Below, piece by piece: positions 13,055 through 24,244 of a DNA stretch of 64,000 nucleotides. Origin of the DNA: Austropuccinia psidii (lineage: Eukaryota > Basidiomycota > Pucciniomycetes > Pucciniales > Sphaerophragmiaceae). The DNA lies in NCBI GenBank assembly GCA_023105745.1, contig JALGQZ010000011.1, positions 17,882,975-17,946,974 on the forward strand. The letters are read 5' to 3'. Under the pieces are notes generated by a model. The model did not search any database, was not told the DNA's origin, and was given only the letters and a program-made list of their open reading frames with translations. How positions within the stretch are numbered: position 1 is the first letter of the stretch; every line of letters starts with the position of its first letter. The position numbers and the translations under genes are program-made.

Positions 13055-16000
13055 TTATTTTTCAGGTTTTCTTTCATGTCTGAACCTTCTTAGTAGTTTA
13101 TCAGCATTTGTTATATCTTTCTCAAGTAGCCATTCATCTTCTTGAGTTGAATTCTTATACCTTACAAGGTATTCTCTTTCTTTTTTGTTTCTTGTCCTTC
13201 TTTCTTTAAGGACTTTTACTATTTTCTTTTCCTCTCCTTCTTCCAAGGGGGGAATCTCAAGTGGGGGTTTATTTCTTAGTGGAAATAACTCTTTGTCACT
13301 TGAACTGTAAGGTTTTATCAGACTTACAGGGAAAGTTGGGTGTTTGTTCATTAGTTCACCTGTGAGTTCCAATTGCACAGCATTGGGTCCATGAAGTGCT
13401 TTTATCATGAATGGTCCTGCAAAGGAATCTTTCAATTTCTTTGGGCCTTTTATGTTATTGAAATTAAGGGTTGATACTAAAACCAAGTCCCCTATTTTGA
13501 AATCAGGTGGCTTATGACTTTTATCCCATCTTTCTTTTGCATATTTAAAAGAATCTTGCATGCATCTGTTTGCATGGTGTCTTGCATTGTCAAGCATTAT
13601 CTTGAAGCTGCTTGCTGTTGGATGTATATCCACTAAGTCCTTTTTGAGGGTATCATAAGGAAGTCTTGGATTCCAACCTTTCTCTAGCATTGCTGGTGTT
13701 TTGCCAGTAGAAGAATGGATTGATGTCTTATATGCCAATTCAATTGCTGGTATTAGTGTACACCAATCATGGGTAAAACCATCAGAATCTTTGAATTCTA
13801 GCCCATAAGCACAGAATCTTCTGATCATGTCCTCTAGGGTCTGTATCATTCTTTCTGCTAAACCATCAGTTTGAGGATTATAAGCTGTTGAGAATGATAA
13901 CTTTGTCCCAAACAGGTTATGGAGATTTGTCCATAATGCTGAAGTGAACTTTGGGTCTCTGTCACTTATAATATTTTGGAATAAGCCTGTATGGCTAATG
14001 ACTTTATTCCATATCATTATGGCTGTATCCATAGCTGTGTCATCTTTATGACATGGTAAGAACATGGGAGTTTTGCTGTATCTGTCAACTAGCACTAGGC
14101 ATGCATTATAACTCCTGTCTCCTCCTGGAGGTAAGGCTGTTACCCAATCCATATGAACTATTTCCCAAGGGGATTTTGGTTCTTGGATTTGGATCATCAT
14201 TCCAAATTTCTTTCCTGTGGCTCTGTTGGCTTTTTGGCATCTGTCACAGGTTTGGCAGTACTCTGCAACATCTTTCTTCCAATTTGGCCACCAAGAGCAG
14301 GTTTTCACCCTCTCTAGTGTCCTATCTTCTGAGAGATGTCCAGATGCAACACTATCATGACACTCATGTAAAATAGTGTTTATTAGTGTTCTGTCTGTTA
14401 AGGCCATAACACATGTGTGTTTTGTTCTATGGTAAAGGATTCCATCAAGGAGGTGGAATCTTCCTTCATCATATGCTTTTTTCCATATTTCATCTAGTTT
14501 TGATGAAAGTGATGGATCTTTGCAGTCTTTCATTAGAAGTTGGCTTAAGATATGGCAATTTTTGTCTGTCTTATAGCTTTCTTTAACTTGGTTAAAGAAT
14601 TCTGTGCCAATGTCTGTAACACATATTCCTTCTATATGGTGCTCTTCTTGTGGTACCCATGCTGGATTGTCAGGGGTATTTGCTAGAGCCCATCTGCTAA
14701 GACCATCTGCATTTTTATGAATATTTCCAGATTTATGAACAATAGTCATATTTCCCCTATATTCTTGGATAGCAATTTGCCATCTCAGCATATGTCTATT
14801 TGGAGTCTTCATATTTAATAGTGATTTCACAGCATTACAGTCTGTGATTACATCAAATACTGTGCCATCCAAATAATAATGCAGCTTTTCTAAAGCCCAC
14901 ACTAGGCATAAGCATTCCATTTGGCTTGCTCCATACCTTGCTTCTGTTGGCTTTATCTGCCTTGAAATGAAACAAATTGGTCCTTCCACTGGTTTATCAT
15001 TGATAATTTGTGTTTGGTGAAGTGCAGCACCTAGTCCTTCTCCACAAGCATCAATGTACAGTTTGAAAGGTATTTTCCAGTCTGGCATTAGAAGAAATGG
15101 GGCATTTGTTAAAGAATTTTTCAATTCTTCATATGCCTTGACTCTTTCTTCTGTCATCTCATAGACTGTTTGTTGGTCACATAGCTTATACAAGGATTTA
15201 GCAATCTTTGCAAAGTCCTTTATATGCTGTCTATAGTAACCAGCAAATCCTAGAAATGATTGCATTTCTTTTTTAGTTTGAGGCATTGGTTTAAGTAGTA
15301 CTGCTGCTACTTTATTTTTGTCTATGCCTAGACTAAGTCCAGATACTACATGTCCTAGGGCTTTCAATTCACTATATGCAAAATGACACTTTTTCAATGA
15401 AATTTTCATATTTACTTGGACTATTTTCTGTAGTACCCTTTCTAGTCTTTTCAGGTGATTTTCCCAAGTTTCTGAGCAAACTATGATATCATCAATGTAG
15501 ATTATTAACCATCCTTCTGATAATTCTTCAGGAAATATGGTATTCATCATTCTTTGATAATGGGAAGGTGCATTTTTTATCCCAAATGGCATTCTTAGGT
15601 ATTCAAAAATTCCACAATGGACGATTATTCTTAGTAGTTTCTTGGCATTGTCTGTTAAGACATTTTGATGAAAACCCTTAAGAGCATCCATAGCTGTGAT
15701 GAACTTAGCTTGTGACAATTGGGTCAATGTCTCATAGATTCTGGGTATTGGATATCTGTCTGGAATGGTATAGGTATTCAGGGCTCTGAAGTCTCCTACC
15801 ATCCTTGATTTTCCATTATGCCAAGTTATAATGACAGGTGTAGTAACTTCTACTTGCTCATTATGTCCAACCTTTCTTAATACTCCAAGGTCCATTAATT
15901 CTTTAATGTGCACCTCTAGGGCTTCTCTAGCTCTTGGACTGGCTGGATAAGCAGGTCTTCTTAATAAAGGTGGGTAAGGTTTTTCTACATTAAGAATTAT

Positions 16001-17140
16001 ATCCACTTCATGTCCAATTATGGCACCTAGTGGCTCTTTGTCAGTTGCAAAGGCATTTTTATACTTAAATAAGAGGTCAATCAATTTTTCTTTCATTCTT
16101 TCTGTTAATTCTTGATTGAATTCTGCCTCTTTGAGTTGTTCAGATATAAAAAGTTCTTTTTCTGGAATTTTTTCCTCATTCTTAATAACTGTGATTTGTT
16201 TTTTGTTATTTAAGAATCCAAACTTTTGTCTTTTATTATCTCCTATGGTAAAATATCTATCCTTTTGGTTGGAGATATCTATACCATAGATTGATAAGTA
16301 GTCATTTCCAAGTATGAAATGATTACTAGTACAGTTGTCCATTACTACAAACTCTACTTTGATTCTGACACATTGTGAGGGATGAGGAAAAATTAGTGTT
16401 AAATCAATTATTCCAAGGGGCTTCATGCTCTCACTTGCACTACTAAATTTGACACCTTGTATTGGCATAAGTTTTTCTTGCCAGTCTGGGACAATGGTTT
16501 TTAAATAATTTTTGCCAACACAGGTGCAATATGCTCCTGTATCTAAGTTACCCTTTCCTTCTTGGTTATCAACCATAACAATACTAATACTTGATTTTCC
16601 AGCTGTATATCCCATTCCTCTTGCAGGTTTGGTTCTATACATTTTGGCATCTTGTATGTTTGTCAGATTTGTGTCAGATGTTCCAACTTGTGGCAAGTTT
16701 GAGTTAACATCCAGTACTTCATAAATTATATCAATATTATTAATTTGTGCATTAATTATATTGATTTCATCACTTTCAGAGATTTCTGATTCTTCTGTCT
16801 CTTTTTCAGAGTCAGATTCTTCTTCTTTGTCATTGTGGTTTTCTGTTTCCACAATTTCATTAATCTTTGCTTTTTTAAGGCAATTATTGGCTAAGTGTCC
16901 AATACCTCCACATTTATGGCATTTTCTTTGCTCATTATTGTTGGATGTATTGGGTTTGAAGGATTCTTTTGATTTATCTTTCTTGATAAATGGTTTATTT
17001 GGGCTTTTAATGTCCAATTTTTTCCAAGTCCTGCCAATTTTGTTTTTGTCACTATATCTTCTAGTGCATTTATATACTCTTCTGTGGAGCATGGTTCTAT
17101 ACACCTGCTTCTTAGGGCATGTTCTAGTTCCCCTCCACAT
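13055..17140 (-). CDS. pol: Element B Pol: zinc knuckle, protease, RT, RNase H, integrase, chromodomain
   Basis: About 1360 codons. Order: CCHC knuckle ([14 protein letters not shown] near residue 75), retropepsin active site LDTGAYC, RT with MPFG and YIDDII, RNase H with the TDCNAVKSL and DGLSRW blocks, integrase HHCC ([11 protein letters not shown] ... CDRCQ) with D in MDWVTAL, D in SDRDPKF and E in DGLAERM, then a chromodomain-like end (YLVRYKNS ... DEWLLEKDI). Chromodomains steer chromovirus integration to marked chromatin (established for the group). The frame is -1 relative to gag (16891-18852) and overlaps it by 250 nt. The first ~70 codons upstream of the slip site are probably not translated. 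No internal stop seen, so possibly functional. Confidence 0.92.
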   Translation of the reverse strand: MWRGTRTCPKKQVYRTMLHRRVYKCTRRYSDKNKIGRTWKKLDIKSPNKPFIKKDKSKESFKPNTSNNNEQRKCHKCGGIGHLANNCLKKAKINEIVETENHNDKEEESDSEKETEESEISESDEINIINAQINNIDIIYEVLDVNSNLPQVGTSDTNLTNIQDAKMYRTKPARGMGYTAGKSSISIVMVDNQEGKGNLDTGAYCTCVGKNYLKTIVPDWQEKLMPIQGVKFSSASESMKPLGIIDLTLIFPHPSQCVRIKVEFVVMDNCTSNHFILGNDYLSIYGIDISNQKDRYFTIGDNKRQKFGFLNNKKQITVIKNEEKIPEKELFISEQLKEAEFNQELTERMKEKLIDLLFKYKNAFATDKEPLGAIIGHEVDIILNVEKPYPPLLRRPAYPASPRAREALEVHIKELMDLGVLRKVGHNEQVEVTTPVIITWHNGKSRMVGDFRALNTYTIPDRYPIPRIYETLTQLSQAKFITAMDALKGFHQNVLTDNAKKLLRIIVHCGIFEYLRMPFGIKNAPSHYQRMMNTIFPEELSEGWLIIYIDDIIVCSETWENHLKRLERVLQKIVQVNMKISLKKCHFAYSELKALGHVVSGLSLGIDKNKVAAVLLKPMPQTKKEMQSFLGFAGYYRQHIKDFAKIAKSLYKLCDQQTVYEMTEERVKAYEELKNSLTNAPFLLMPDWKIPFKLYIDACGEGLGAALHQTQIINDKPVEGPICFISRQIKPTEARYGASQMECLCLVWALEKLHYYLDGTVFDVITDCNAVKSLLNMKTPNRHMLRWQIAIQEYRGNMTIVHKSGNIHKNADGLSRWALANTPDNPAWVPQEEHHIEGICVTDIGTEFFNQVKESYKTDKNCHILSQLLMKDCKDPSLSSKLDEIWKKAYDEGRFHLLDGILYHRTKHTCVMALTDRTLINTILHECHDSVASGHLSEDRTLERVKTCSWWPNWKKDVAEYCQTCDRCQKANRATGKKFGMMIQIQEPKSPWEIVHMDWVTALPPGGDRSYNACLVLVDRYSKTPMFLPCHKDDTAMDTAIMIWNKVISHTGLFQNIISDRDPKFTSALWTNLHNLFGTKLSFSTAYNPQTDGLAERMIQTLEDMIRRFCAYGLEFKDSDGFTHDWCTLIPAIELAYKTSIHSSTGKTPAMLEKGWNPRLPYDTLKKDLVDIHPTASSFKIMLDNARHHANRCMQDSFKYAKERWDKSHKPPDFKIGDLVLVSTLNFNNIKGPKKLKDSFAGPFMIKALHGPNAVQLELTGELMNKHPTFPVSLIKPYSSSDKELFPLRNKPPLEIPPLEEGEEKKIVKVLKERRTRNKKEREYLVRYKNSTQEDEWLLEKDITNADKLLRRFRHERKPEK

Positions 17141-18852
17141 TTTTTAAGTATTTTCATATGCACCATCTTCTGTGACATTTCTGGGTACAGTGCATTAAGC
17201 CTTTCAACTTGTTTTAGGAACCAAGTTAAAGGTTTATCTTTCTCTGGGTCAAAGAAAGAGTTTTCAAATGCATTTTCTATCTTATACCTCCAGGCATCAT
17301 TTGCCCACTTGGTGATTATTTCTTGTTTCCACCAAGACCAGGTATTTTTACCATTTGTTTGTCTTATGCCATAATACCATCTTTTTGCAGATTTCTCAAA
17401 CAAAGAATGTAATCTTGCAGTGATTAATTCATCTGGTATGGCATAATCTTCTTGTAACATGTCAATTGTTTTAATGAATGACATGTGGTCATATTCACCT
17501 TCTCCTGTGAATGTTGGCCATTCTTTCAGTTGAGGTGCTTCCTTCATTAAGACTTGGTTATTATCTTGGTGACTCAAGTCTGTTATGAAAGGATTTGACA
17601 ATTCCTCTTTTGTTTTAATAGGGCTTCTTATATGAGAAAATGGTGTTGATAACTTTGGCATATTTAAATTAGCCTCATTAATTTTATCCATTTTTTCTGT
17701 AATAAGCCTTATTTCACTTTGAATATCATCTTTCAGATGCATTCTTGCTTCATCACTTTTTTCCACATGGTCCAAAAGTAATTTTTGGTGTGATGAAGTC
17801 TTTTCTTCAAATTTTTCTACAGAAATACTTAATTTATTTAATTTTTCTGTAAGATTGTCAATACTCACATCATAATTGATTGTCAAAGTCTTATCTTTGA
17901 TATCTTTTATGTATTTATACAATTCTTGTTGTCCTTGTATTAATTTTTGAGTATTGTCAATTAAATTTTTTGGTTTATTATTTTCAACAATAAACTTAAT
18001 GTTGTCAATTTCTTTCTTGTTTTGTACAACAATTTTTGTTAAAGAAGATAAATTGTTATTTATTTCTTGTAGTGATAATAAACTGTCTTTAATTTCTTTT
18101 AGAGGTAATATACTATTTTTAATTTCTGTTAAAGTATTTACAACATCTTTGGACAAGGTTATTTCTTTGGGAAATGAGGTTGTCTCATTCTTTGCTCTTC
18201 CTTGTCCTTGAATTCCATCAAGGTTCTGGCCATGTTGAAAACATTGTCCATGGCATCCTTTTGGACTCTTGGGATTCTGTAGCTTGGGGAATATGGTTTC
18301 CTCCAATGCTTTTTCTTGTTCTTCTTCCCTTCTTGGGGAAGTGGGTTGGCTTGAGGCTTGCTGGTAGAAGCTACTGGGGCTTCTTCCTTGGTTGCCTCCC
18401 TCTTTTTGGCATGATAATCCTTGATTTTTTTGATTTGAGGTTTGGATGACAGTGGATTCCATCCATTGGAGTATCTCACTATCTCCTCCTCTTTGAGGAA
18501 CTTTTTCAGGATGTGCCAGGAGTTCATCACTCCTTGGTGTATTTGAGGCAGCATTTCCCAGTCTTTGTCCTTGTATACTGTGTAATACTGCTTGTACTGG
18601 CTCATGTAGATGTCTATTTGAGCCCTCTGAATGTGATTTGTACCTGTTTGAGTTACTCATACTTAGTTCCAATTCAGGCTCAGATATCATGGGCATTTCT
18701 GGGACTTGCCTTTGGGATAAGGCACTTCCTTGTGTGGATTCTGTTCCACTGGGGATATTGCCCTTTCTTTTCCCTTTTGAGGGATCAATTCTACTTCTGA
18801 GTCCAGCTCCATCTGATTGGATGGAGTATTGGGAACCTCTTCTGGTAGTCAT
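16891..18852 (-). CDS. gag: Element B Gag
   Basis: 653 codons from an ATG at 18852. The first ~230 residues are low-complexity and largely shadow a second frame. Residues about 230-400 are rich in Leu/Ile/Lys heptad-like stretches, probably coiled coil. A Gag-like domain follows ([13 protein letters not shown] ... WWKQEII ... [11 protein letters not shown]) that aligns with the equivalent part of element C ([13 protein letters not shown] ... [12 protein letters not shown]). Gag forms the virus-like particle. The start codon lies within an apparent intron of the upstream accessory message, 8 nt before its acceptor, so Gag is expected only from unspliced RNA. The zinc knuckle is in the pol frame, reached by -1 shift. 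Confidence 0.85.
   Translation of the reverse strand: MTTRRGSQYSIQSDGAGLRSRIDPSKGKRKGNIPSGTESTQGSALSQRQVPEMPMISEPELELSMSNSNRYKSHSEGSNRHLHEPVQAVLHSIQGQRLGNAASNTPRSDELLAHPEKVPQRGGDSEILQWMESTVIQTSNQKNQGLSCQKEGGNQGRSPSSFYQQASSQPTSPRREEEQEKALEETIFPKLQNPKSPKGCHGQCFQHGQNLDGIQGQGRAKNETTSFPKEITLSKDVVNTLTEIKNSILPLKEIKDSLLSLQEINNNLSSLTKIVVQNKKEIDNIKFIVENNKPKNLIDNTQKLIQGQQELYKYIKDIKDKTLTINYDVSIDNLTEKLNKLSISVEKFEEKTSSHQKLLLDHVEKSDEARMHLKDDIQSEIRLITEKMDKINEANLNMPKLSTPFSHIRSPIKTKEELSNPFITDLSHQDNNQVLMKEAPQLKEWPTFTGEGEYDHMSFIKTIDMLQEDYAIPDELITARLHSLFEKSAKRWYYGIRQTNGKNTWSWWKQEIITKWANDAWRYKIENAFENSFFDPEKDKPLTWFLKQVERLNALYPEMSQKMVHMKILKKCGGELEHALRSRCIEPCSTEEYINALEDIVTKTKLAGLGKNWTLKAQINHLSRKINQKNPSNPIHPTIMSKENAINVEVLDT
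17017..17023 (-). promoter_or_regulatory. Candidate -1 ribosomal slippery heptamer A AAA AAT
   Basis: In the gag frame the codons AAA AAT are preceded by A, giving X XXY YYZ with a downstream -1 frame open into Pol. Element C has gag and pol in one frame at the same point, so the heptamer could instead mark a one-base lesion. Confidence 0.5.
18159..18605 (-). CDS. Element B accessory protein, main part (overlaps gag, +1 frame)
   Basis: 148 codons from ATG 18605, in the +1 frame relative to gag. It aligns with the 40596-41296 frame of element C, which has the same +1 relation: both have DW(E/K)xM, LPQIHQ/VLQIHQ, (Y)SNGWNP/TKGWNP, a run of charged residues and a Lys-rich segment before a helical end. 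Similar free-standing proteins are common in Agaricomycete genomes, but no function is known to me. In the upstream exon frame, three stop codons lie between about 18689 and 18654. A 66-nt GC-AG intron (18709-18644) would remove them in frame. The gag reading of the same stretch is low-complexity, suggesting this frame is the constrained one. Confidence 0.65.
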   Translation of the reverse strand: MSQYKQYYTVYKDKDWEMLPQIHQGVMNSWHILKKFLKEEEIVRYSNGWNPLSSKPQIKKIKDYHAKKREATKEEAPVASTSKPQANPLPQEGKKNKKKHWRKPYSPSYRIPRVQKDAMDNVFNMARTLMEFKDKEEQRMRQPHFPKK

Positions 18853-18926
18853 AATTAAAGAATAAGAAAAAATAAAAGTATTTTAGAATAAAATTCTTTT
18901 ATGGCAATTTAAAAAGAGGTGCTCAC

Positions 18927-19076
18927 CTTCAGAGTCTTGAATGGTGGGCCCTGGAAAGTCTAATTTCTTAGCTTTCTTTCTTTTGGTGATAACTGGTGTT
19001 GGAGAACTTTGACAAGTTTCTTCCACCAATCTCTCAACAGTAGCTTGGTTGTCTTCTGTTGGGTTATCTTCAAACA
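18927..19076 (-). CDS. Element B accessory protein, upstream exon
   Basis: A 150-nt exon bounded by acceptor TTTTTTAG (19077-19078) and donor GTGAGC (18926-18921). It starts with TG and ends in phase 1, exactly as the exon at 40228-40527 in element C. It encodes an acidic then Lys-rich peptide (TKRKKAKK). Joining to 18841 after the CCAG acceptor enters the +1 frame. The initiating A would come from an upstream exon. Candidate donors ending in A lie in 19380-19440 (TACAA|GTGGTT, TTTGA|GTGACT). The exon has no in-frame ATG before it in unspliced RNA. Confidence 0.55.
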
Positions 19077-19578
19077 CTAAAAAAGACAAATAAATATAAG
19101 TCTTTTTATAATAAGTGTTATTTTTGGCAAGATATGGCAATTTTCCACGTAGAAATTGCTTTTATATCTTAAAAAAAATGAAATAAATAAAGAAATGAAT
19201 AAAAATGAATAAAAATAACTTTTTTTATTGGTTTTTAATATTTTTTTAATATTTTTTATGTATATTTTTATTTTTAAAGAATAAAATAAAAAATGAATAT
19301 GATTCTTATTAAATTATAATAAAAATTATTTTTAATTTATAAATTATCTTTTTTAATCACTAGAGTCACTCAAAGAAAGTTCTTGCAAGTCTAAGGATGT
19401 GAAAAACCACTTGTAAGACAGTACAATTGCTTTCCAAATGCCTCAATAGCTTTTAAAATCAATAAAATATAAAATTATTATATAATTTTATGATTATAAA
19501 TATAATTTATTATTAGATAAACCCAAATAGAATCTTTTTAAAGGTCTTTTAAGTAAATATCACGGCCACGCCCCCAAA
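19077..19578 (-). other. Leader and first intron of element B, with primer-binding site
   Basis: Between the 5' LTR and the upstream accessory exon. The first nucleotides after the LTR read TTTGGGGGCGTGGCC, matching the start of the element C leader (TTTTGGGGGCCTGGCC), consistent with a tRNA primer ending in GCCCCCA. The remainder is very AT-rich and ends TTTGTCTTTTTTAG, a good acceptor. Confidence 0.6.
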
Positions 19579-21605
19579 TGTAAGGTTTGACTATGAAACA
19601 ATAAGTAAAAAATTACTAATTTATTACTTATTGTACTCTGAATGTCCTTATAATTAAAGTAAATGAGATTAAAATAATAATAATAATAAAGAAATATTAT
19701 TATTATGGCGTAAAAATATTATATTATTAAATAAATATAATAATATAAATTAATATTATATGAAATTATAATATTATAAATAATATATTAATATAAAATA
19801 ATTAATATATTATAAAGCTCTTTATTATTGTTACCAACAAATAATAAAGGCGTAAAAAACTGTTTTTTATAAATAAAAAACAATTAATAACAATAATATT
19901 ACTAATATTAAAGTTATATATTAATATAAATACTATTTATATTAATTAAGAATTATTAAGAGTAATAATAAGAGAGAAATTATTATAATAAGATGAAATA
20001 ACCTACTTTTAACACTTAAAATAATAATTTTGAGATATTTTACGCCAAAAGAATATAATACAACTTTTTCAAATTGTATTTACAATAAAAAATAAAGAAA
20101 ATTACTAAATTTCTTGATTTTACGTGGAAATGAGTTTTTAGAGAGATTTTTAACAAAAACAATTAAATAAATGATTTAATCACGTCAAAATAGATGATTA
20201 TAGCAAGGTGGTCTTTGGTCTTTAATAATATAACAGTTTTATATATAAAGAATAAAGAAATTACCTTTGATTTAATTGATTTAATGTTTTTGATGCGTCT
20301 GAGGGGAAAACAGAGTAAAAAGAGCTCTATTTATAGTAAATACCTCCCTCCTAGAGTCCAACAGGCTTCTAGTAGACGTGTACTGATCATATACACTGGA
20401 ATTGATCAATATTTTAAGGTTTGAGGGTGATTACATCATGATCAAACCATATTACATCATTATTACACCATTATTTAGAGTTATCACTATAACTCTAATT
20501 GTGATGACATCAGAGGCTTGGCAGAACCCCAAATTTCGTGGATTTTATTAGTTTTAATCATAAACTAATAGTATTCACCAATTTTATCACTATTAAAACT
20601 GTTAAACTTAATTTAAGGTTACAGTATGTGATCATAACAGCTCAATTTAAGCTCAAACTTTGATCCTCAATAACTTTTAAGGTTTTCACGCTACAGCAAT
20701 TCAGAGAGTGAATTCTGATAGCCTGACATAACCTTATTATGCTGCCAAAAGCTTTTCATTACATCATCAAAACTCTAATTTTGATGATTTTTCTTGTAAC
20801 TCATCTTTTCTGTCGAAATTCAATATTTTAAACTTCAAACCTTGATTTCAGGGGGTTATACCCTGAATTTAATAATAAAAATTACATCATTCTTCACGAA
20901 TGAACTAGGAGAATCCAACTGTATACTTTTTTTTAAGTTTGGACTACTTTCACAACAAAGTGGTCAACAGCTCTGTTGATTTTTATCAATATTTCCTCAT
21001 AAGTCTTAACCTTGTTTATAATTTGCAAAATAAAGTTCATATCTGTGTTCTTACAGTAATTACGTGGTAACTTTATTTTTGGTTCATCATTCTAGCATGT
21101 ATAGTTTAGAAGATATTAGCTATGATCACTGAATATATGCGTTGACCAAAAAAGTGCATATATTCAGGATAATTCCTTAAGTATTGATTTTGGGAATTAG
21201 CTTATTAATTGTTTTATATGTGGATTTTTGTGGAGAATCCACTGGTACAATTTATTTCACATGTTGTTTCATTAGTTTCTGAGATAAATAAGTTTTTATG
21301 GTTTTTATAAGGTATTGTACCTTATAATTCCTTAAATATTGGCTTTACAGATATGCCATAAAAATGGTATATGTGTATTTTTCCATGGGGAATCCAATGG
21401 TATAATTTATTTCACATGTTCATTCATTGCTTTTTAAGTTAAACCAATTTTAGTACCAATTTATGGTATTTTTTGTATATTTGAGTAATTATTTTTAGTG
21501 TATAATTATTCTAATTAATTTTAATATAATTATATTAAAGGTATAATTATTCTGAGTATTTTTTGTGACCTTATTGGGTATGTGGTCATATCTCAAAGGC
21601 TCACA
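19579..21605 (-). repeat. LTR of element B (5' LTR)
   Basis: 2027 bp copy of 10910-12936 with three visible substitutions. It carries the promoter of the element in the minus direction. Followed by TTTTT (21606-21610), the target duplication. Confidence 0.95.
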
Positions 21606-22826
21606 TTTTTGATCCCAATCCCAGTCAACATCTTCTCTGGTGAGCCTTCTGAGTGGTGATGCAACTTGTGAGAAGTTTTCAATAAACATTCTTACATAGG
21701 CACAAAGACCAAGAAATCCTCTTATTTCCTTTTTGTTGAGAGGTGTTGGCCAATTTTGAATCTTGTTGATTTTTTGTTTTGAAATTGTTCTTCCTTTGAA
21801 TGATACAACATGCCCTACTATGTCCAAAGCTGGAACACAGCATGCAAACTTGGATCCTGAGATAGTAAGTCCTGCTTCTTCAATCCTGAATAAAATTCTT
21901 TCTAAGGTTATGGCATATTCCCAGATAAATCTTCTTATTGATGGGTTTTCTGGTAGTGTTTCTTGGTTATAAAGTGATCTTGCTCCTTTTATTCCTCCAT
22001 CATCAATAAAAATTCCTACACTTTCTGGTATTTCTTCTTGGAGTATCCAGGTCATTTGGGCTTGGTATACTGCTACTGAGTTTGTGGCTCCTTGGGGTAG
22101 TCTTGTGAGCTGCATCCTTCCAAGGGGTGTTTCAAAAGTAGTGAGGGGTCTTGTAGTGACATCTAATTCTCTTTCATCATATCCTCCCATGATGTCTCCT
22201 AGTCCATAGCATGCTCTTCCTGCAAATGCATCTACAAATTCTTCAATGTGAGGTGGTAAGCCAGCATCCTTGATGGTGACTTTGTTGAGTTCTTGAAGGT
22301 CATGGACAATTCTGAGTTTCCCATTTGAATTAGCCACACAAAAGATTGGGCTTGTGTAGCTTGAGGTGGATTGCTCATAGATTCCAGTCTTGATTCTTTC
22401 TCTGATTAATTCAGTAAACTGAGGTAAAATTGATTTGGGTATGGGAATTGGTTTCTTCTGCCAAGGTTCATGAGGTATTACTGGTATCTTGTAAGGTTTT
22501 CCATATGAGTGTTTGAGTAATCCTCTTTCTTCTTCACAGAAAGCTATTGCTTTTTCCCTTAAGGTAATAACATTTTTGAGTAAATGGATTTCTTCATTTG
22601 ATAACCATCCTGGTGGGCCAAAATTGACTGCTTGCAGTCTTTCATGGGTGACCTTGAATGTTTCTTGAAATATAGGTGGGTTTGGTGATAAGGGTGTCTC
22701 ATAAGGATCTCTTGACAAAGGTGGTCTTTCCAAAGGTGGGTTAAGGTCTTGAGGCATTGGCTCATTGACTGGTCTCACCTTCTTCAGGACTGATTTATAT
22801 TTGGCTGCTAAAATTTGGTGATCCAT
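21606..22826 (-). CDS. pol: Element A pol, reverse transcriptase part
   Basis: ATG at 22826 is the first in frame. RT landmarks: IVHDLQELNKVTIKDAGLPP, LPQGATNS, and FIDDGG in place of the usual YxDD; then GFLGLCAYVRMFIENF. This resembles a large basidiomycete Ty3/gypsy lineage in which the RT finger region reads VTIKDAALPP and the catalytic loop FMDD. There is no protease in this frame; the protease is about 6 kb upstream in a separate ORF. Element B interrupts it after DWDQK at 21606 and the frame resumes at 10909. Confidence 0.9.
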
Positions 22827-22926
22827 CTTCAATCAGTGATTTTTTAATTCTTATTAAGAATTTGCTAGTGTCCTGAAATATTGAGGTCTTCACAATTCTT
22901 CTTTTCTTCTTTCTTCCATAAAATAA

Positions 22927-24101
22927 TGTAGTTTAAGGTCATACAGGACCTACAACTAGGTGTGTAACCCCTGTATATTAGGTATACAAGTCCTGCAGTT
23001 TAAGTCATGCAAGGACCTCCTGGCCTAATCCAAGGGCTTATCTTGATTCTTGAGCTCCTTTGGGCTTGATTTTGAATTCCACTTGACTCTTGTTTTATTC
23101 TTCAATCTTCATGATTCCCACTTGATGCAAGATTTTTCTGGTTGTTTTATTTCTTGATAAGGAATTTTCTTGTCTTAATTGATGGCTTGAGACTTCACTT
23201 TGTTCATTTTGGCCAATTTGATAATGATAAACACCTGTAAAACCCCTTGTTCCTGTTACACAAAGGGAGCAGTTTATTGTCATGCTAAGGACAAAAATGG
23301 TCCTTCAGCACTTCTCCTGACTAGGACAATCCCCTCCAGCTTCTTGGCTGTTATTATTTTTTATAAGTTTCCCTGCCCAAGTCTACAGGGGAAGCAGTTT
23401 AGTGTCATGCTGAGGACCTTTGTTATTTTTTTTCTGTATCATAAAATAATTTATAAACTAAATTAAAAATAAACAAGCAAAACCAGCAGTTTAAAGCCAT
23501 GCTGAGGGCTTTTTTTTTAATTTATTGTAAAGCCCAGCAAAAAATTAAAAAATAATTTTAAGATCAGTAAAATAAACAGTCAAGATAAAAAATAAAATCA
23601 GAAACCAGCAGTTTTATGTCTTGCTGAGGACATCTTTGTTAATTTTTATCTTAAAGCCATTCTTTTATATATTTATATTGATTCACATATCAAAAAAACT
23701 GTCAAAATAAAAAAATAAAAAAATAAAAAAATAAAAAATATTTTAGTAAAAAAAAATAAGAAATTTGATAAATGATAAAAGTGAGCAGTTTAAGGCCTTG
23801 CTCAGGGCAATTATTTCATTTATAGCCCTGCAGAATTTCAAAATAAAAAATCAATAAGCAAATTAAAAAATCAAAATTATAATTCAATAAAGAACTAAGC
23901 AGTTTTAAGCCATGCTGAGGGCTTTTATTGTTTTGTATGCCCTGTAGCACACCAAAATAAGATATGTCAGTTTAAATATAATTATAACACAAAATAAAAA
24001 ATAAAAAAAACCATCAGTTTAAAGCCTTGATGAGGGCTAATATTATTTTCCAAAACATAATTAAAAGAAAAATTTAACAGTTTACAGTCATGTTGAGGAC
24101 T
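22927..24101 (-). repeat. Ten-copy array of co-varying H-type pseudoknot motifs
   Basis: Ten units of 23-29 nt, spaced about 40-150 nt apart in AT-rich filler, in the leader upstream of the RT ATG. Starts: 22927, 22994, 23268, 23393, 23484, 23606, 23783, 23898, 24012, 24076. Plus-strand form: S1 (NNCA), GTTTA-like spacer, S2 (GYC), one base, S1' (TGNN), a 1-3 nt linker, S2' (GRC). S1 and S2 interlock. S1 pairs seen: TGTA/TACA, TGCA/TGCA, AGCA/TGCT, CAGCA/TGCTG, GAGCA/TGCTC, CATCA/TGATG, AACA/TGTT. S2 pairs seen: GGTC/GACC, TTGTC/GACAA, AAAGCC/GGCTTT, ATGTC/GACAT, AAGCC/GGCTT, AGTC/GACT. On the minus strand loop 3 is A-rich (AAAC), the classical geometry. Confidence 0.7.
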
Positions 24102-24115
24102 TCTTTTTTTTTTCT

Positions 24116-24148
<33 letters not shown>

Positions 24149-24211
24149 GTATAAAAAAAAAACTCATCAGTAAATTTAAAAAAACAAAAGCAAAAAATAA
24201 ACAAGTATGTT

Positions 24212-24244
<33 letters not shown>
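24102..24244. repeat. Poly-T/poly-A tracts
   Basis: Two long T runs (about 24105-24145 and 24213-24244) separated by A-rich sequence. They mark the boundary between the pseudoknot leader and the GC-richer antisense segment. Confidence 0.8.

Larger units (their letters stand above)
10910..21605 (-). mobile_element. Element B: chromodomain Ty3/gypsy retrotransposon inside element A
   Basis: LTRs 10910-12936 and 19579-21605 are both 2027 bp. I see only three substitutions between them (11866/20535, 12080/20749, 12736/21405), so insertion is recent. Target duplication TTTTT lies at 10905-10909 and 21606-21610. Primer-site-like TGGGGGCGTGGCC at 19576 lies 2 nt from the 5' LTR. A purine tract GGTGGTAGGGAA abuts the 3' LTR (12937-12948). 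Gag (16891-18852), Pol (13055-17140) and an accessory overlapping frame are present. It is related to element C in protein and layout. Confidence 0.95.
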
